A stretch of 64,000 nucleotides of DNA, taken from the NCBI GenBank assembly GCA_021292165.1, contig CM037876.1:209811825-209875824 (forward strand), in the 5' to 3' direction. Shown here in pieces: positions 22,971-33,941 of this stretch (the stretch's first letter is position 1; each line of letters starts with the position of its first letter). Under the pieces are notes generated by a model. It was not told the DNA's origin. It saw only the letters and a program-made list of their open reading frames with translations, and made no database searches. The translations under genes were made by a program, and so were the position numbers. This stretch comes from Shinisaurus crocodilurus (Eukaryota > Chordata > Lepidosauria > Squamata > Shinisauridae).

Positions 22971-24000
22971 CTTGTTTTGTCAGCAGATCATGGGCATGTC
23001 GCAGGAGATAATATAGCTCTGGTTGCAGGAGATAATATGGCTCTGGTTGCAGAGTTATTGCTTACGTGTGCTGTTAAAATATGCCTGGAATGTGGAACAT
23101 TTGTGCCTTTGTTGATAGAAAATGAGGTATGCCTATGCAGGTATTGCTGGATATATCTCGTTTGAGATAAGTAGGAAGGAGCATGGACAAGTGGTCAGAA
23201 ACATAGGAAAATAATGGTTTTATTCATTGTTCTACTGCTCTGTTTTTGGGATGTGCTTCTTCTCCCCCCCCCACCTCTGCCTTTTTGTATTAATATTCTT
23301 TGTTTGGGATACATTTACAAAATCTTTTCAACATGCAATAGTTTGTACCCACTTCCAACATCACCAGTATAGCACGTTACTACTGTAATAGCTACAGGGC
23401 CACTTAAGGAATAAACTGCTACCATTCCTCAATCTGCTGCCATGCTGGAATATGCCCCATATTCCGTTGCGGTAGGTAATTGGAGAGCTTGCTGCCTTTG
23501 AAAAGAACACTGTCCAGCTTTTTCTGCTCAGGTGGACAGATGTAGACCTGGGTCTCACTAGGTCCTAGACTTGTGTCCAGTCTAAACCACTTCAGATTGC
23601 AGGTGGAGGCTCATGTAACTGAATACTCCTCCATACAAAAATTCCCCATACAAAAATGATATGCTAGCTTTCTATGTGCAGGGAGTTGGGGGTTGGAGTG
23701 TGTGTGTGTGTGTGTGTGATGGAGCATTCAATCACATGAGCCACCACTTGCAGTCAGAAGTATAGCCCATATATAGGTTGGTGATCTCAGTGAGAACTAG
23801 GCCCCATTTGGCTCTATTGACACTTTTTCAAACCTCCCACCAGAAACAGCAATGAATTACTACCGGATCTTCCAGCAATATTCCAACATCTGATTGCTGC
23901 TGGTCATTTGCCAGCCCAGTAGTGGTAAGGGTATGCCCAGCAGTGAATTGCCACAGTGTGAATGCATTGTGAATAGGATCATTAGGTCCTTATCTATTTT
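22971..24000. other. Unique DNA with a GT microsatellite, no gene seen
   Basis: A short direct repeat (AGGAGATAATATGGCTCTGG type) occurs twice at 23003-23055. A (TG)n tract lies at about 23697-23719. No exon or clear transposon is visible. Confidence 0.5.
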
Positions 24001-24160
24001 TATTTATTTTAGAGACTTCCATGCTACCTTTCAAAATATAAAGTTTTCCCAAGGCAACTCGCAGTAAGAATTTTTAAATAAAAACAATACAAAAATAAAT
24101 ATCATCTAAACATTAAAACTATAAATTGTTTAAGAATCTTTTAAAAAAGAACTAAGAACT
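24001..24160 (-). mobile_element. Degraded LINE 3' tail (complement)
   Basis: TTTTATTTATTTTAGAGAC followed by CTACCTTTCAAAATATAAAG and an A-rich run is the complement of the AAAGGTGG...ATAAAT tail of reptile LINEs. No coding part is left. Confidence 0.45.
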
Positions 24161-24949
24161 AAAAGAGCAGCATAAAACAGATTACCGTAGTTCAGAATAT
24201 GGGAAGGGTCAGGACCATGCAAATCCATAACTTGCTAGATGACTTCCTGCTGTGATCTCTAGAGTGAGAATGGTTGGCAGAGAAAGAATATCACTCCCTG
24301 CACCTCTGTGGTGTCTCTTCAGTGGAGTTTCTGGCATTAAATGCACTTCCTCTCTCTCCTTTGTGAGGACAGATCTGAGTTAGAATGGCCAATGGCTGTG
24401 TTCCCTTCCCCTATTCCTTGGAACAGGATCTATGCATCTGGTTGGGGAATGGCAAAGCCCTGGCTGGGATTGGGATGGATGACCTCAGTCAGGTAGGTGG
24501 GTTCCCCAAATGCAGGAGCCCAAAGAATCCCTTCCCTTCAGAATTACCAGAACACATCTCTTGTGTGTCAGCAGAGTTTTATGGCCCCTGTGGTGGCCAT
24601 AGCTATGGGAGAAGGAGTAAAAAAAGGCACTATGCTCTACCTTATTGCCATTAGAACAACCATAAATAGCCTGTCTTGGCTACTCAGGGGAGGTCCTTTC
24701 TCTCTTCCTAGTTTCAAGGTGTCTTCCATGAAATTTACAGCATCACCTGGCATTACTTTGTAAACTATTGCAGAAAAAGAGGAGTTACCATAGTGCAAAG
24801 ATCCCTGATGTTCTGTAGCTCCTCAGTGGCCTTCAGCACAGCTTCCAAGTGAATATAGTTAGATGCTGTTCCTAATGCTTTCCTGTCTCATAAAGGTAAG
24901 GTGACACTTTTTTTCTCTTTCTATATCCCAGACCCCACATGAAGTGGCT

Positions 24950-25510
24950 TCTCAAGCTGCTTCACGTTCTTCTAGTTTACCATTTTCACACATGGAACCA
25001 TCTTCCTAATCCTCACCGAGCTTCCCTTTGAACAACTGGGCACTCTTGTCTGGAAAACGTCTTGGAAAATGGCCTTTCTGATTGCCATAACATCACTAAA
25101 AAGAGTGGCTGAGGCTGCTGAGCTTGATGTTCTTTCTCTGGAAAAGGAACTCTGTGTTTCCCACAAGGGCAGGATATGGATAGTTCATTATTGCTTGTAT
25201 CACACCTTTGTTCCTAAAATACTTCTCTGTTCCATTGCTCCCATAAATTAGTCCTGCTGCCCCTTTGCCCTAATTCTTCCTGCTACTTGGAGAAAAAGTA
25301 GTAGAAACTGAATGTGTGTAATGATGCCTCAAGTCTTACTGTGAGGAGAACCAAAGCCTCAAGGAAGTCTGGAGCTCTCCTGTTGCATTCCAGACTCCTT
25401 GTTTTTATATGTCCCACTTCCATAAGGTCTCTTGGCTTGTAGTCAGAGAAAGGGAGGCTTTTTCTTATCAGGAGAATATCCTTTCTCACGGAGGAACTTT
25501 CTGTTATACC
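24950..25510 (+). pseudogene. Decayed DIRS-like tyrosine recombinase fragment
   Basis: Conceptual translation of 25024-25250 gives PFEQLGTLVWKTSWKMAFL then IAITSLKRVAEAAELDVLSL and ELCVSHKGRI. This resembles the part of vertebrate DIRS-family recombinases usually reading FKTVFLVAITSARRVSELxALS followed by LCxFHxDRV. The arginine of the (A/S)RRVSE motif, the first catalytic arginine of tyrosine recombinases, corresponds to KRVAE here. Downstream, 25305-25500 gives weaker matches in shifting frames (LDVRRCLK-like and REREAFSYQ). Stops and frameshifts split the fragment, and no reverse transcriptase or split direct repeats are visible nearby. Family resemblance is from memory and needs a search. 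Confidence 0.5.
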
Positions 25511-26215
25511 CTTTTCGATTCCATCTGATGTGGGTTCCTTGATAGATGTCCTTGCTTATACCTCTCTTATTCTCATTCTAAGCTGTTGATGTTCCACAGA
25601 GATAGGGGATCCGCTCCCCAGTTTAAAGGTTAGCTTCAACTTCCTGCCTTCTGGTCCTGAGGAAGGGGACTTCTGGAATCTCCCTCTGCCCATACATGGA
25701 AAGAAGATTCACTAGGAAAGACAAAATCCCCATATCACAGCCCTTGGTTTAATTTACTATTTTTGACAAGAGTTAGAGTGTTGCTTTTTTTTCTTTATGG
25801 ATTACATTTTAATGATGATGTTTGGATCTTTACCAAAGCTGACATATGTCAGAGTAAGAGTTACATATAAAAAGATACTGGCTTGGATCCAGGATCTGCC
25901 TTCCATGGAGTGGAAAGGGCTCCATTCATGGACGTTGCCTGTGCTTGTTTTCAGGGATTCCCCCTTCCTGCCACACCATAGCTCACCCCATTCAGCAGGG
26001 TCCCCTGATCCTCTGTGTAGCATTTTCAAGGGATGGAGGATGGGGTGGGGAAGTCCACCAGCCCAGTTACACGTACCTAAGTCTGAATCCAACCCACTAT
26101 GATGGTTGCAGATTAACCAGAGGCCAACTTTCTAAAATATTCTTTTTGCTCAAAATCAACACAGTTTAATTCAAGTTGCATTTGGAATGACATGCTGGCT
26201 TTCCAAGAAAGCAAA
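25511..26215. other. Unique DNA, no gene seen
   Basis: An open frame of about 100 codons (25797-26102) and one of 96 codons on the opposite strand overlap each other; neither resembles a known protein. The left edge may be further decayed DIRS sequence. Confidence 0.45.
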
Positions 26216-26712
26216 TAAATTGAGCAGCCTAACTCTTTGTGACCTGAGCCAGTTATGTGTGAGCCTTAAACTGTTTTGAACAGAGTTGAACTAATGCATT
26301 TCTTTCTTGAACTGAGGGGTTTATGAAAATCTCAGGGTCAAACCCATGCAAAAGTGCCATGTGCCTTTGCTCATTTGACTAATAATTGTGCTGGCAGGCT
26401 CTAATCTGTTAGCAAGTGAAACTGATGGTTATCAACATGCAGCTATAATCTAAATGTTACTATTTAACATGTAGATTGATACTATTATCACTGTCAATAA
26501 AGGTATTTTCTTTTGTTCTTTTAAAACTCCACAGCAACCCCAACATTGTATTTTATTTAGCATTCTCATTTGCCATCCTGAACAAATCGCTAAATTAAGC
26601 CACAGTTAAGCCACAGTCTCCAGAAACGCTCTTACTTTAAAACAATTGACACTACTCAATTTGAGGTAACTGCCTTTGGAGTTAGCTGACAATTTTAATA
26701 GTACACCAATGT
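26216..26712. promoter_or_regulatory. Candidate conserved noncoding element
   Basis: About 500 bases free of recognisable repeats, with complex, non-repetitive sequence and homeodomain-like cores (ACTAATAATTG at about 26379-26389, CTAAATTAAG near 26590), reading like a vertebrate developmental enhancer. No open frame. It ends exactly where a hAT element inserted at 26721. Conservation cannot be seen from one sequence. Confidence 0.35.
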
Positions 26713-27802
26713 GTTGCTCCCAGTGGCGTAGCGTGGGTTGTCAGCACCCGGGGCAAGGCAAGTAATTTGCGCCCCCTAACCCGTGGATTTTAGCACTCGA
26801 GTCTCTTCCACTAGATGGGCCCAAAGGCAAGACCCAGTGGCCAAGGCGAGCTGGAAGGCGGCTTCCACGGGCGCTTCGGCCCGGCGCTTCGCAGGACCCA
26901 ACGGCGAAGGTCTGGGCGAAAGACGCACTTGGCACCAATCGCCGCAACCCCCGGACATTTTCTTCCCCCCCCCCAAAGGACACGACTCGGTTTGCTCCGA
27001 GCAGTTTAAAAAAAAAAAGGCGCTTTTGCAAATATTTAGATAAGCACAGGACGACTCAGCACTAAGCCAACAAGGCAAGTGGGCCGAGGGGGGGGGGGCT
27101 CCTGTTTGCAACTCTCCGGGTGCCCCCTACCTAGGCAGAAGGAGGGTGCCGGGGGGGCTCCGGGCGCCAGTGACATGTTGGCAGGCAGCGTGCCGGGGCG
27201 CCTCCTCCGGGGCAGAGGCTCGCTCCCCGCGCAGCGTGGCGAGAAGGCCGGCGGAGGGGAGCGGCGGCGGCGGCGGGCGGGTGGGCATCGCAGCCATTTC
27301 CCGGCCACCCTCTTCGCTGCCCTATCGATTATGCAGATGGGCCGATCAATCTGCCCTCTGCTGAGCCGAGCCGGGCGTCGAGGCACTCCTGCCTGCCAGG
27401 GTGAGGCGAGGCAGGCAGCAGCCCGTCCACCCGCCGGACTCTCCGCCGCGCCGCGCCCGCGCCGTGCCGCTGAAACGCGCCCAGCCCGGGCAGCGTCGCC
27501 TTCCTTCGCCGCCGCCGCCGCCTGGCGGGGCGCCTTCCCCTCCTGCTCGCGTCCGGCCCGAGGCACCTGCGCGGCGAGCGACACAAAGTTTGCTGGGGGA
27601 CCCGATCCAGGCGGGGGGCCGGGCCGGGCCAGCCCCATGCAAAGCAGTCCGGGTGGGGCGGCAGCAAAGTTGCCACTTACGCGGCTGGCTCCCGCCTTCC
27701 TTCCTTCCAGCAGCAGGAGGGGGAGAAGACGACGAGGAGGAGGAAGGATTTATTTCCAAGTGGAAATAAAAGTTTTCCCCACCTTTCAAGGGCGCATGAA
27801 TT

Positions 27803-27803
<1 letters not shown>

Positions 27804-27837
<34 letters not shown>

Positions 27838-27838
27838 A
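27804..27838. repeat. (AGT)n microsatellite
   Basis: About 11 AGT units lie inside the hAT element and separate its CpG-rich core from the nested palindromic element. Confidence 0.9.
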
Positions 27839-27906
27839 TTCACATACATAATGTGACATAAAGCGAAAAACAGGTCGCTGCCCCAAGGAGTTAACAGTCT
27901 CTAACT

Positions 27907-28052
27907 GGGCGCAATCTTATGTGTGCTTAGACAAAGAAAAGTCCTACAACTCCCAGCACGCCCCTGCCAGCATATAGGGTGCAACCATGCTGGCTGGGGC
28001 ATGCTGGGAGTTGTAGGACTTTTTTCTGTCTAACCCGCATAAGATTGCGCCC
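27907..28052. mobile_element. Nested palindromic element (GGGCGCAATCTTATG arms)
   Basis: The arms GGGCGCAATCTTATG and CATAAGATTGCGCCC are perfect inverses. The inner arms AGTCCTACAACTCCCAGCA and TGCTGGGAGTTGTAGGACT are also perfect inverses, making a 146-base hairpin. It lies wholly inside the hAT element, so it is younger or travelled with it. A truncated relative is present at 40899-40960. No target duplication was discerned. Confidence 0.85.
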
Positions 28053-28319
28053 CAAGCTTGCAGGGGCAAGGGTAACAGTAGAAGAAGGAGGATTCCTTCC
28101 TCCTCCTCCTCGTCTTCTCCCCCTCCTGCTGCAGCTCCGGCGAGGCGGTTAATCCCGGGAGGAGGAGGCGGGGCTACAGATCCCATGAAGGCTGCAGAGA
28201 GAGTGAGTGAGCCAGGCAGGGGCAGAGAGCTGCGAGTGCGAGCGCGCCCCCCCCAGATGTTGCGCCCTGTGCGGCCGGCCCCCCCTGCACCCCCCACACT
28301 ACGCCTCTGGTTGCTCCGT

Positions 28320-29515
28320 TTATTATTATTTATAAGCACCAAAACACTATCATACATAGTAGACTTATTAGATGCTTTCACAGAATCCTGAGAAATTATC
28401 TCAAAGTTTGCAATGTGAAGCAATTCTGTTTTGCAGTCTATTTTTTCTTTTCTTTTTTAAAGTTGCTGCGATGATACTGAACCTTCTATTTGTCTTGTGA
28501 CTCTAGTGCCCAGGTCTCATGGAGATGTCTGGACAGCACTGCCCTGCTAGTTCTCAATCTTGCCACTTCTGCAGAACAGCCTTCAAACCGTTTGTTCCTG
28601 ACAGGAGACGGCCCCACTGCAGGCCTTGGTTTCATGTTACATTAAGTATTAGTGCTGTTCTTTCAGGAGCTATTATGCTGTGACATCAAAGATTTTTTGA
28701 CAGGCCAGTTGTAGGTTAGCACTGAAGCTGTCTACTGAAATTTTTAAGAATTGAATTAAATATATATGATTGGATTTAATGTAAGCTAGGGAACCACACA
28801 GAAAATATAACTGGTGGTTAAGAAAAGTTGAGGGAATAATCATTTGGCTCTAGCCTATTTGTCCACATGTGCCTGGGGATAGCTGTAATTTTTTTAGGAT
28901 ATTTGGCCACTTATTCACTCCTGTATGAATGTCATTTTTCTTGAAAGATACTGTATGTAAAATTTAGAAATTATCTTTTATGAAATGAAAATACTTGGTC
29001 TGGTAGCCTCCGCTATGAATTAATGCAGATCATCAATGCACTTTGTTGGTTAATTGCAATAAGCACTACATAGAAAGACTGGACAGGGGGGAGGCTCTGG
29101 TTTAAAGGTGGATAAAATGTTTCCCATAAATAGTTAAGGAAATTGTTTACGTATTTCCAGGATTTAGCTTGGCACAAAAGGTCATAAGTCACAAATGTAA
29201 GGCACGGTGTAAGACCTCCCAAGTCCTTGAATCTAGAGATGCAATGCCTTTTTATATTTTATTTATAAACATTATATAATTTGTAGACATTATACAATAA
29301 TCTAAATAAGTCTTACCTACTTGCTATAAAATAAGTTATAAACAATAGTTCTTGGAAGCCACGATTATTACCCCTTCTTAATATCTAATTCACTTAAAGA
29401 GAGGAAAGTATCAGTTATTGAAGTAGGAAGGAAGAAAATTAATATCTATGGCTGTGGTGGGAAACCTATTTCTTTCACAGGGTTGCATTATTTTGTGGGT
29501 AACGTTCCTGGGCAC
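28320..29515. other. AT-rich unique DNA, no gene seen
   Basis: Starts with TTATTATTATTTATAAGCAC just right of the hAT target duplication, which may be a short LINE/SINE tail. The rest is unique and AT-rich, with no exon or RNA gene evident. Confidence 0.5.
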
Positions 29516-29516
29516 T

Positions 29517-29587
29517 ACTACTACTACTACTACTAATGCTAGCAGTGGCGAGGGCCAAGGTCACATATACCCCCCCTTCATACCCCC

Positions 29588-29659
<72 letters not shown>

Positions 29660-29660
29660 T
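29517..29660. repeat. Microsatellite block: (ACT)n and (CT)n-(CA)n
   Basis: (ACT)n lies at about 29515-29535. A (CT)n tract at about 29590-29637 passes directly into (CA)n to 29660. It abuts the 5' limit of the LINE pseudogene that follows. Confidence 0.9.
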
Positions 29661-30835
29661 TTATGGTATGCCTGTGAAACATGGAATATCTATAAACGTC
29701 ATTTCCACCTCCTTGAAAGATTTCATCAACGTTGCCTCCGGAAAATCCTGCAAATTACTTGGGAAGATAGGCGAACAAATGTCAGTGTACTGGAAGAAGC
29801 AAAGACTACTGGCATTGGAAAAAAATGATCCTTCAACACCAACTTCAATGGACCGGTCATGTTGTTCGAATGTCTGACTGCTGTCTCCCAAAGCAGTTAC
29901 TTTATTCCCAACTCAAGGAAAGTGGAATATCGGTGGTCAGCATAAGTAGTGGTGGGGCCGAGCTGGAGTCGGCTGGAGGCTCGCTCCGGGCTCGACCCCC
30001 CCGCGAGCGGCGGTGGCCCGATCCCGCTCTTCAGAGTGGCGCAGAGCGTTGCTCGCGCCGCCGCCGGAGAACCCCCCGCCGCTGCCGCTGCTGCCGGAGA
30101 ACCCCCCCGCCGCTGCCGCCATGACCCCCCCTGCCGCCTACCTGGTCCTGCGCGCTGCTCCTGCGCGTCTCCGCCGGAGCCACTGCTCCGGCACGCTGGA
30201 CCCCTGCCCACACTCTGTTACCCTGGTTTCCCCAGCCAAAAACAGAGCGCGGGGGTCCAGCGCGACGGAGCAGGGTCCCGTCGCGTCACTTCCTCCGCGC
30301 CGGAAGTGACACGACGGGACCCATCGGACAGGGAGGAAGGCTCTCCACTCGGCGGAGAGCCCAGGTAAAGCCTGCGCGGGGGGCTGAGCAGCCCGTCGGA
30401 TGCGAGCAGGCCCAGTTCGGGCCTTGCTCCTGTCTGACGGGCTGCTCGGCTACATCCCTACGAGAGTTTTAAAGATGTTCTTAAGGCTAATCTAAAAAAA
30501 TGCAATATAAACATTGAGAACTGGGAAGCTCTGGCCCATGAACGCTTTAACTGGAGGTTGGCCTTTCACAAAGGTTCTATGGACTTTGAAGAAGCCTGAG
30601 TGCAAGGTGAAAGGGAGAAAAGTACTAAGCGAAAAGCACGTCAAACGAATCCTTTATAGGACCAGCTTCCATCTGGTAACCTGTGTCCTCACTGTGGGAA
30701 GCTGTGTGAATCTAGAATTGGCCTACACAGTCACTTATGGACCCATCGCTAGAGTCTACACAATTTTATACAATTTCCTCTTTGTATAATTTTCTTTTTG
30801 TAATTTTATCCTGGAAGACAATCTTACTCGGTCAT
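29661..30835 (+). pseudogene. LINE ORF2 C-terminus, split by an inserted element
   Basis: Translation of 29661-29828 reads YACETWNIYKRHFHLLERFH and on through RCLRKILQITWEDR, the segment downstream of the reverse transcriptase in a widespread class of non-LTR retrotransposons. One extra A in the run at 29819-29825 shifts the frame. The protein resumes as QLQWTGHVVRMSDCCLPKQL. It breaks at about 29942 and continues at 30461 (ESFKDVLKANLKKCNINIEN, then WEALAHERFNWR) to stops near 30596. A C-terminal CCHH finger-like segment follows in another frame (CPHCGKLCESRIGLHSHLWT, about 30684-30745). The middle 520 bases are a foreign GC-rich element. The gene is dead by frameshift, insertion and stops. 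Clade not assigned with confidence. Confidence 0.75.
29943..30458. mobile_element. GC-rich DNA element inserted in the LINE pseudogene (TA duplication)
   Basis: Joining the LINE reading frame on both sides leaves CATAAG-TA-CGAGAG, so the insert is bounded by TA at 29941-29942 and 30459-30460. Its ends GTGGTGGGGCCGAGC and GCTCGGCTACATCCC are imperfect inverted repeats. The interior is CpG-rich with (CCG)n runs and nested hairpins near 30270-30330 and 30388-30450. A related GTAGGGATGTAACCG end occurs inside the elements at 51642 and 51991. No coding capacity is recognised. Confidence 0.65.
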
Positions 30836-30837
30836 GA

Positions 30838-31090
30838 GTGTTTGCCTACTACTACAGATTCCCCCCCTCAGTAATTAGGCTTTTAAAAAGCCTCCCATTG
30901 ACCTCAATGGGAGGCTATTTTTCAAGTTTAATTGCTGCGCAGGGGCCCTGATTTTTAGGGGGGTTGCAGCACACAGGGAGGGTAGGGTTAACCCTTACCT
31001 CCCCAGCTGCAAGCTTCCCCCAAATCCCCCTCACTGCAATTAGGCTTGGGGGGGAAAGCCTCCCAGTTTTTCAAGCCTAAGTGGTCCAGG
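30838..31090. other. Unassigned hairpin-bearing repeat-like DNA
   Basis: AGCCTCCCATTGA and TCAATGGGAGGCT (about 30892-30920) form a perfect 13-base hairpin with a two-base loop. ATTAGGCTT and CAAGCCTAA segments recur across the stretch. Probably part of a miniature element, but its ends are unclear. Confidence 0.4.
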
Positions 31091-31760
31091 TGCGTGGGCA
31101 CATCTAGCCCATGGGCTGCTAGTTCTCCACTCTTGATCTATGGCTTGATTCCCAACTTTCCACTCTGTGAAGGAACGGAAGGCACTTCTGTTTACAGAAG
31201 GAGGGTTGCACTCACAAAGGGGTCATATTGTGAATGGAAGCTTTTTCTGTTCATAGGGTGAGAAGTTAGGATCCACACCTATATTTCTACTTTCCTCCTG
31301 CTTAGGAAAGCTTGTAGATTTGCATAACCATAGCCTACAGAAAGCTAGATGGGAAATGTTTACCCATTGTCACTTAACATTCTTATTTGCTACTTTAAAT
31401 ACAAGATGATAAGAACTGCTGATGTACTTGTGTAGCCCTTTTGGACAAGAAAAACAAATTCCATCCCAAGCTCTCGCATCTTCAAGTGTTCCCTTAGATT
31501 CTTAAGTGGTGAAATCAGCCTTTCAGCATCAACAAAATTGTTATTGTACTGTTAGGAGCAGAGCTTGAAACAAGAAATATCATTAATTTGGGAAACTCTG
31601 TCTGGCTATTTAGACTAAACTACTACAGCATTCGTTCTGCTTAGTACCAAGTGAGGGAATCATCTTTAAAATGAAATGAATAGTGGGCAGTGTTTTTCTA
31701 GAAAACTAAATTGAGGGGCACCAGTTCAATCAGAAGCAAGGCACCATCACAAAAATCCTT
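31091..31760. other. AT-rich unique DNA, no gene seen
   Basis: No exon, RNA gene or clear repeat. Ordinary noncoding sequence. Confidence 0.5.
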
Positions 31761-31763
31761 CTG

Positions 31764-31854
31764 AGACTGAAATCCTAAACACATTTAGCAAAGTGTAAGC
31801 TCCACTGAACACAGTGGGGTTTACCTCTGGGCAAACATGCATAGGATCGTGCTG
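31764..31854. mobile_element. Palindromic miniature element
   Basis: Begins GACTGAAATCCTAAACAC and ends ATAGGATCGTGCTG followed by TTA, with internal CACTGAACACAGTGGGG. Same family as the copy at 1063. Confidence 0.8.
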
Positions 31855-32089
31855 TTAGTATTATTATTCAGATAACTAGGAAAATGTGGGTAACCGATGA
31901 AACATAGTTTATCTATTGCTGTGATATAAGTTTGGCAAAATTAAAATTTCAAAGGCAATAACTGTGCTTGGGCAATGGTACTAATGTTTGGTTAGTTTCT
32001 TTTTATATAGAATTTTTATAGAATCAAGTGTGAAGCAAAATCATTACTATGTGAGGAGATAGTAACATAAATGTTCTATAGCTTCTGTA

Positions 32090-32319
32090 CAGGCAGTCAC
32101 CAGGTTATGAACGAGTTCTATTCTTAAGAATGTCTAAGTCACATTTGTATGTACGTTGGAACAGTATAGCGTAGTATACGGCATTTATGCAAATTGCGTG
32201 AATTACGTATACTACATACACTATACTCTACATAAATGAAGTAGAGCTGGGGAACCTGGAAGCCCATTCATAAGTACGAGTTGTCTGTAAGCCGAAGGTT
32301 CTTAACCAGGGACTGCCTG
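32090..32319. mobile_element. Tigger/pogo-like miniature element (TA duplication)
   Basis: The ends CAGGCAGTCACCAGGTTATG and CTTAACCAGGGACTGCCTG are inverted repeats. TA lies on each side (32088-32089 and 32320-32321). The interior has a TACGTATACTAC palindromic zone. Length 230 bases, noncoding. The CAGGCAGTCCC-type end is familiar from vertebrate Tigger-derived elements. Confidence 0.8.
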
Positions 32320-32739
32320 TATATATGAACAGAGCGAAGAATAGCTTTTGTTTTGTGCAGCTTAATAAAAGCACAGTGTGTGCCAAATTATTTTAGATAA
32401 ATCTGTTTGCTGCTCTGCAGCTGGCTGCTTCAAGAAGAGATTTCAGGACAGGATGGCCACTTATGGATGGCCAAAATAGAGGAAATGGATCTCCAAAAAA
32501 AAGAAAACAAGAGGACACAGACTTGCATGATATTTATATATTTATAGATTCAAATTTAGAAATAATTACGGAATAGAAATCCACTACATCTCACCGTAGT
32601 GGAGAAAGCTGTGACCATATCTGTTCAGTTTGCTTCTCAGGTGCTAACGGTTGATGAGCAACTTTCAAGGCTCCTGCTTTCTCTTCTGATGGTTCTTCAT
32701 CTTTAATTGGACTTGGGACCAGACAGACCTTCAAATAAA

Positions 32740-32811
32740 GCAACCTTTCCCAACCTGGCCCCCTCCAGATGTTTTGGACTTCAACTCCCAATAATCCCAG
32801 CCAGCATGGCC

Positions 32812-32852
<41 letters not shown>

Positions 32853-32962
32853 TACATTTATTAATCGCCCATCTGGCCGGCAACTGGAACACTACTCCCT
32901 GCATTCCAATGCATCAGGAATGCAGGGAGTAGTAGTCCAAAACATCTGGAAGGCACCAGGTA
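32740..32962. mobile_element. Palindromic hAT-like miniature element interrupted by a TTA microsatellite and SINE/LINE tail
   Basis: The left half reads CAACCTTTCCCAACCTGG and CTCCAGATGTTTTGGACTTC. The right half reads GTAGTCCAAAACATCTGGA and GGCACCAGG, its inverse. Between them lie (TTA)n at 32812-32850 and a tail fragment ATTTATTAATCGCCCATC. A short inner hairpin, CTCCCTGCATTCC against GGAATGCAGGGAG, lies at 32896-32928. Intact relatives are at 60939-61011 and 45168-45305. Confidence 0.65.
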
Positions 32963-32964
32963 GT

Positions 32965-33940
32965 TTAGTCTTGGGGGCGGATCACATGACTACTTGAATT
33001 TCCCCATGGATTTGCAATAAGACTAGTGTGTGGCACTATATGACCTCTCTGCCTTTGATTTCCCAGCCTGCACTGCAGAACACATCTAGCAGAAATCAAA
33101 CTTGGCTTGTATGGCTGAATGTTTGGACGAGGCATGCAAGTCAGAATGGAACTGTCTGCAACTGTAAATACCACTTGTTCCAGTGTGTGAAGACTTGGAA
33201 ATAGTGGCAGCACTTTCTGGGGATATTCTTTGACAGGTGGCAAAACGAGAGTAAAAATATAACTTGAATCAAACTAGTTTTTCATATTCTCAAATTACAT
33301 TTCTTTTGCAAAAACATTGAGATGGAGAGGTACAAGATAAGAGTCTGTGTGTTCGGTTTCAGAGTTATTTTGAACTCAGCTTTTAATGAATAATTGCTAA
33401 TTACTGTGACAGCTTATATACATATAAAATTTTAGTTAGTGAATAGTAAACCTTTTACAAAAGGTATAGCAGGGTCCATGGTAATCAAAAGTGTTAGTGA
33501 AATTTAGTTTGATGAATATAATGACATCAGAAATAGGAAGCTGTATGATAACTTTCTTCTTTGAAGTATTGTATATAGAGTGCTGAGATGGTGGTAAATG
33601 TTCATCTGGTAATATTTTGAAACTTAAAAGATAATTGGCAGATACCATTGTGGCATAGCATCTTGGGCATTCCAAATAGTCTGAACAGCTTCAACATATC
33701 AGTGCTTAAGAAATAAAACCTAGTTTGATGTTAACACCACGTTTTGGAGGGCATTAATAAGGGATACTTCACTGACAACCAATAGTTGTACACTTCAGTT
33801 GATGTTCATAGGGTTACTGCTGCATTAGCCTCCTTGAGAGCTGTTTTTTCTCCCCTGTCTGTTGACAGAAAAATTAATTGCATCAATCCAGTATGGGGGT
33901 CTCAAATCCCAAGAAAACAATGCAAATAAAACACTTGGGG
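32965..33940. other. Unique AT-rich DNA, no gene seen
   Basis: No repeat or exon could be assigned. Short frames are unremarkable. Confidence 0.5.
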
Positions 33941-33941
33941 G

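Larger units (their letters stand above)
26721..28309. mobile_element. 1,589-bp non-autonomous hAT element with CpG-rich interior
   Basis: The left end CAGTGGCGTAGCGTGGG is the inverted counterpart of the right end CCCCACACTACGCCTCTG. The element is flanked by a perfect 8-bp duplication GTTGCTCC (26713-26720 and 28310-28317), the hallmark of the hAT superfamily. The interior (about 26850-27760) is strongly GC- and CpG-rich with CGG repeats. It is followed by an (AGT)n run (27804-27838), a nested palindromic element (27907-28052) and CCT/GGA repeats. No transposase is encoded. The longest open frame (260 codons, 27079-27861) has no recognisable domain and competes with long frames on the other strand, so it is not called. 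The CpG-rich core may be captured host DNA, an inference only. Confidence 0.9.

Noticed and set aside
27079..27861. A 260-codon open frame in GC-rich DNA, the longest in the window
   Set aside because: It lies wholly inside a hAT element, is low-complexity (alanine, arginine and proline, then a valine run from the AGT microsatellite), competes with long frames on the opposite strand, and shows no known domain.
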